The notes beneath the pieces were generated by a model. The model made no database searches and was not told the origin of the DNA. It was given only the letters and a program-made list of their open reading frames with translations. From NCBI GenBank assembly GCA_021202715.1, contig JAJQCL010000070.1, positions 4,151-11,628 on the forward strand: DNA of 7,478 bases. The letters are read 5' to 3'. The stretch comes from Lachnospiraceae bacterium (GTDB lineage: Bacteria > Bacillota > Clostridia > Lachnospirales > Lachnospiraceae). Below are positions 6,683 to 7,478 of this stretch, piece after piece. The first letter of the stretch is position 1; every line of letters starts with the position of its first letter. The position numbers and the translations under genes were made by a program.

Positions 6683-7478
6683 TCAACGGCCCAGGAACTC
6701 ACACATCGGCCCGTTCTCATTCTCCGTCAGACTGGTCAGCCCCCGTTTACAGTCCTCCGTCTGATAAATCATCTCTGCGACCGCTTCCTCCTCGCGCCGA
6801 AGCTCGGCATAGTTAGGAAGCGTGGCCCGGCGCACACATTCCTTGAAAGCCTTCGCAGCAATCGGCGCCGCCTTGGACATCTTCTTCGCATACATCAGCC
6901 CCACAGTGTCCACCAGCTCCTCTGCAACGACCTTGCTGACCATTCCCATCTCGTACAGCTGCTTTCCGTTGAATTCTTCATTGAGGAACATGTAATCCAG
7001 GATCCGGTTGCGGCCAATCCAGACAGGCAGACGCAGACTGCTCATCCCCCAGGAGCCCACGGTGCCGTAATAGATATCTCCATCGTGAAGGCGGAAGTTC
7101 TCCCCAACAATCCGGATATCAAAGGAACTGAATACCGCCGCAGAGCCGCCAAAGCAGACGCCGCGCGCTGCCACCAGCGTAGGCTTCGGATAAAAGTCAA
7201 TCCGGGCTACCAGTTTCCCCCCAAGTTCCGAGAAGGTTTCCTTGATCTCCCCCTCTCCAGTCCACTCCTCATCGATATCATCGAAGTCTGCCCCTTTGGA
7301 GAAATCCGGTCCTTCGCTGTTCATCATCACAGCACGAACCGTATCATCCTCCTCGAACTGATCCAGTGCTCCTAACACCTCTACCAGCATTCTCTTGGTA
7401 AAGCTGTTCCTCGGAGGATGGCTCAGCGTGATGAGTCCGACCCGTTCATCAATGCTTACCTTGATTTGTGTGTAATCC
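6683..7478 (-). CDS. crotonase-family enzyme, 5' truncated by window edge
   Basis: This crotonase superfamily protein has 264 residues visible. The reading frame is open through the right edge, and the codons before the ATG at 7390 encode a normal crotonase N-terminus (V-G-L-I-T-L-S-H-P-P-R-N-S-F), so that ATG is internal and only a few residues are missing. Counting from the codon at 7477, the first oxyanion loop is G56-P-D-F-S-K-G-A-D64 and the second F109-G-G-S-A-A. Aligned without gaps to rat enoyl-CoA hydratase between K-P and I-x-x-G-T, the two catalytic Glu positions are A114 and D134 (H-D-G-D-I), and the G-A-G-G turn reads G-S-W-G. With neither canonical Glu, a plain hydratase role is doubtful. 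Isomerisation, hydrolysis or C-C cleavage of a CoA thioester are alternatives. It precedes the symporter by 77 bases and is only a distant paralogue of the crotonase at 2687-3586. Confidence 0.87.
   Translation of the reverse strand, partial: DYTQIKVSIDERVGLITLSHPPRNSFTKRMLVEVLGALDQFEEDDTVRAVMMNSEGPDFSKGADFDDIDEEWTGEGEIKETFSELGGKLVARIDFYPKPTLVAARGVCFGGSAAVFSSFDIRIVGENFRLHDGDIYYGTVGSWGMSSLRLPVWIGRNRILDYMFLNEEFNGKQLYEMGMVSKVVAEELVDTVGLMYAKKMSKAAPIAAKAFKECVRRATLPNYAELRREEEAVAEMIYQTEDCKRGLTSLTENENGPMCEFLGR

Noticed and set aside
6668..7375. A 235-codon plus-strand open frame opposite the right-hand crotonase
   Set aside because: It mirrors the crotonase frame, has no recognisable motif, and has no ribosome binding site before its ATG.

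Overview
The window reads as chromosomal DNA of an anaerobic Gram-positive bacterium, most likely a mid-GC member of the Clostridia. This is an inference from four things: strong AGGAGG-type ribosome binding sites, tight gene packing, a ferredoxin-nitroreductase fusion of the kind common in anaerobes, and the base composition. No RNA genes, mobile elements, CRISPR arrays or phage genes are visible.

Layout. At the left edge, on the plus strand, is the 3' part of a ferredoxin/nitroreductase fusion gene (3-728, cut by the window). It converges on a long minus-strand gene row that fills the rest of the window, and a symmetrical hairpin terminator at 764-800 appears to end transcription from both sides. 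Read in its own direction (from 7478 down to 804), the minus-strand row is: a crotonase-family enzyme (cut by the right edge), a sodium:solute symporter, a short-chain dehydrogenase, a DeoC-like class I aldolase, a second and longer crotonase-family enzyme, a DMT/EamA permease and an aldo/keto reductase. Gaps are 76, 76, 20, 19, 102 and 2 bases, with no convincing internal promoter or terminator, so this is probably one operon whose promoter lies to the right of the window.

How the genes may work together. The set looks like an uptake-and-breakdown pathway. The symporter would bring in a small organic solute. The crotonases would act on CoA thioesters made by an enzyme not in this window. The SDR would oxidise a hydroxyl, the DeoC-like aldolase would split a carbon-carbon bond, and the aldo/keto reductase would reduce a released aldehyde or ketone. 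The permease might move a product or related metabolite. The substrate cannot be named from the sequence.

Three enzymes depart from their family norms at functionally important sites. Both crotonases lack the first catalytic glutamate of enoyl-CoA hydratase. The DeoC-like protein keeps the Schiff-base machinery but has lost the serines of the phosphate-binding loop. These changes suggest that the row is not ordinary beta-oxidation or deoxynucleoside salvage. Two gaps also hold strong hairpins without U-tracts (2617-2658 and 5140-5171), which may set relative expression within the operon.
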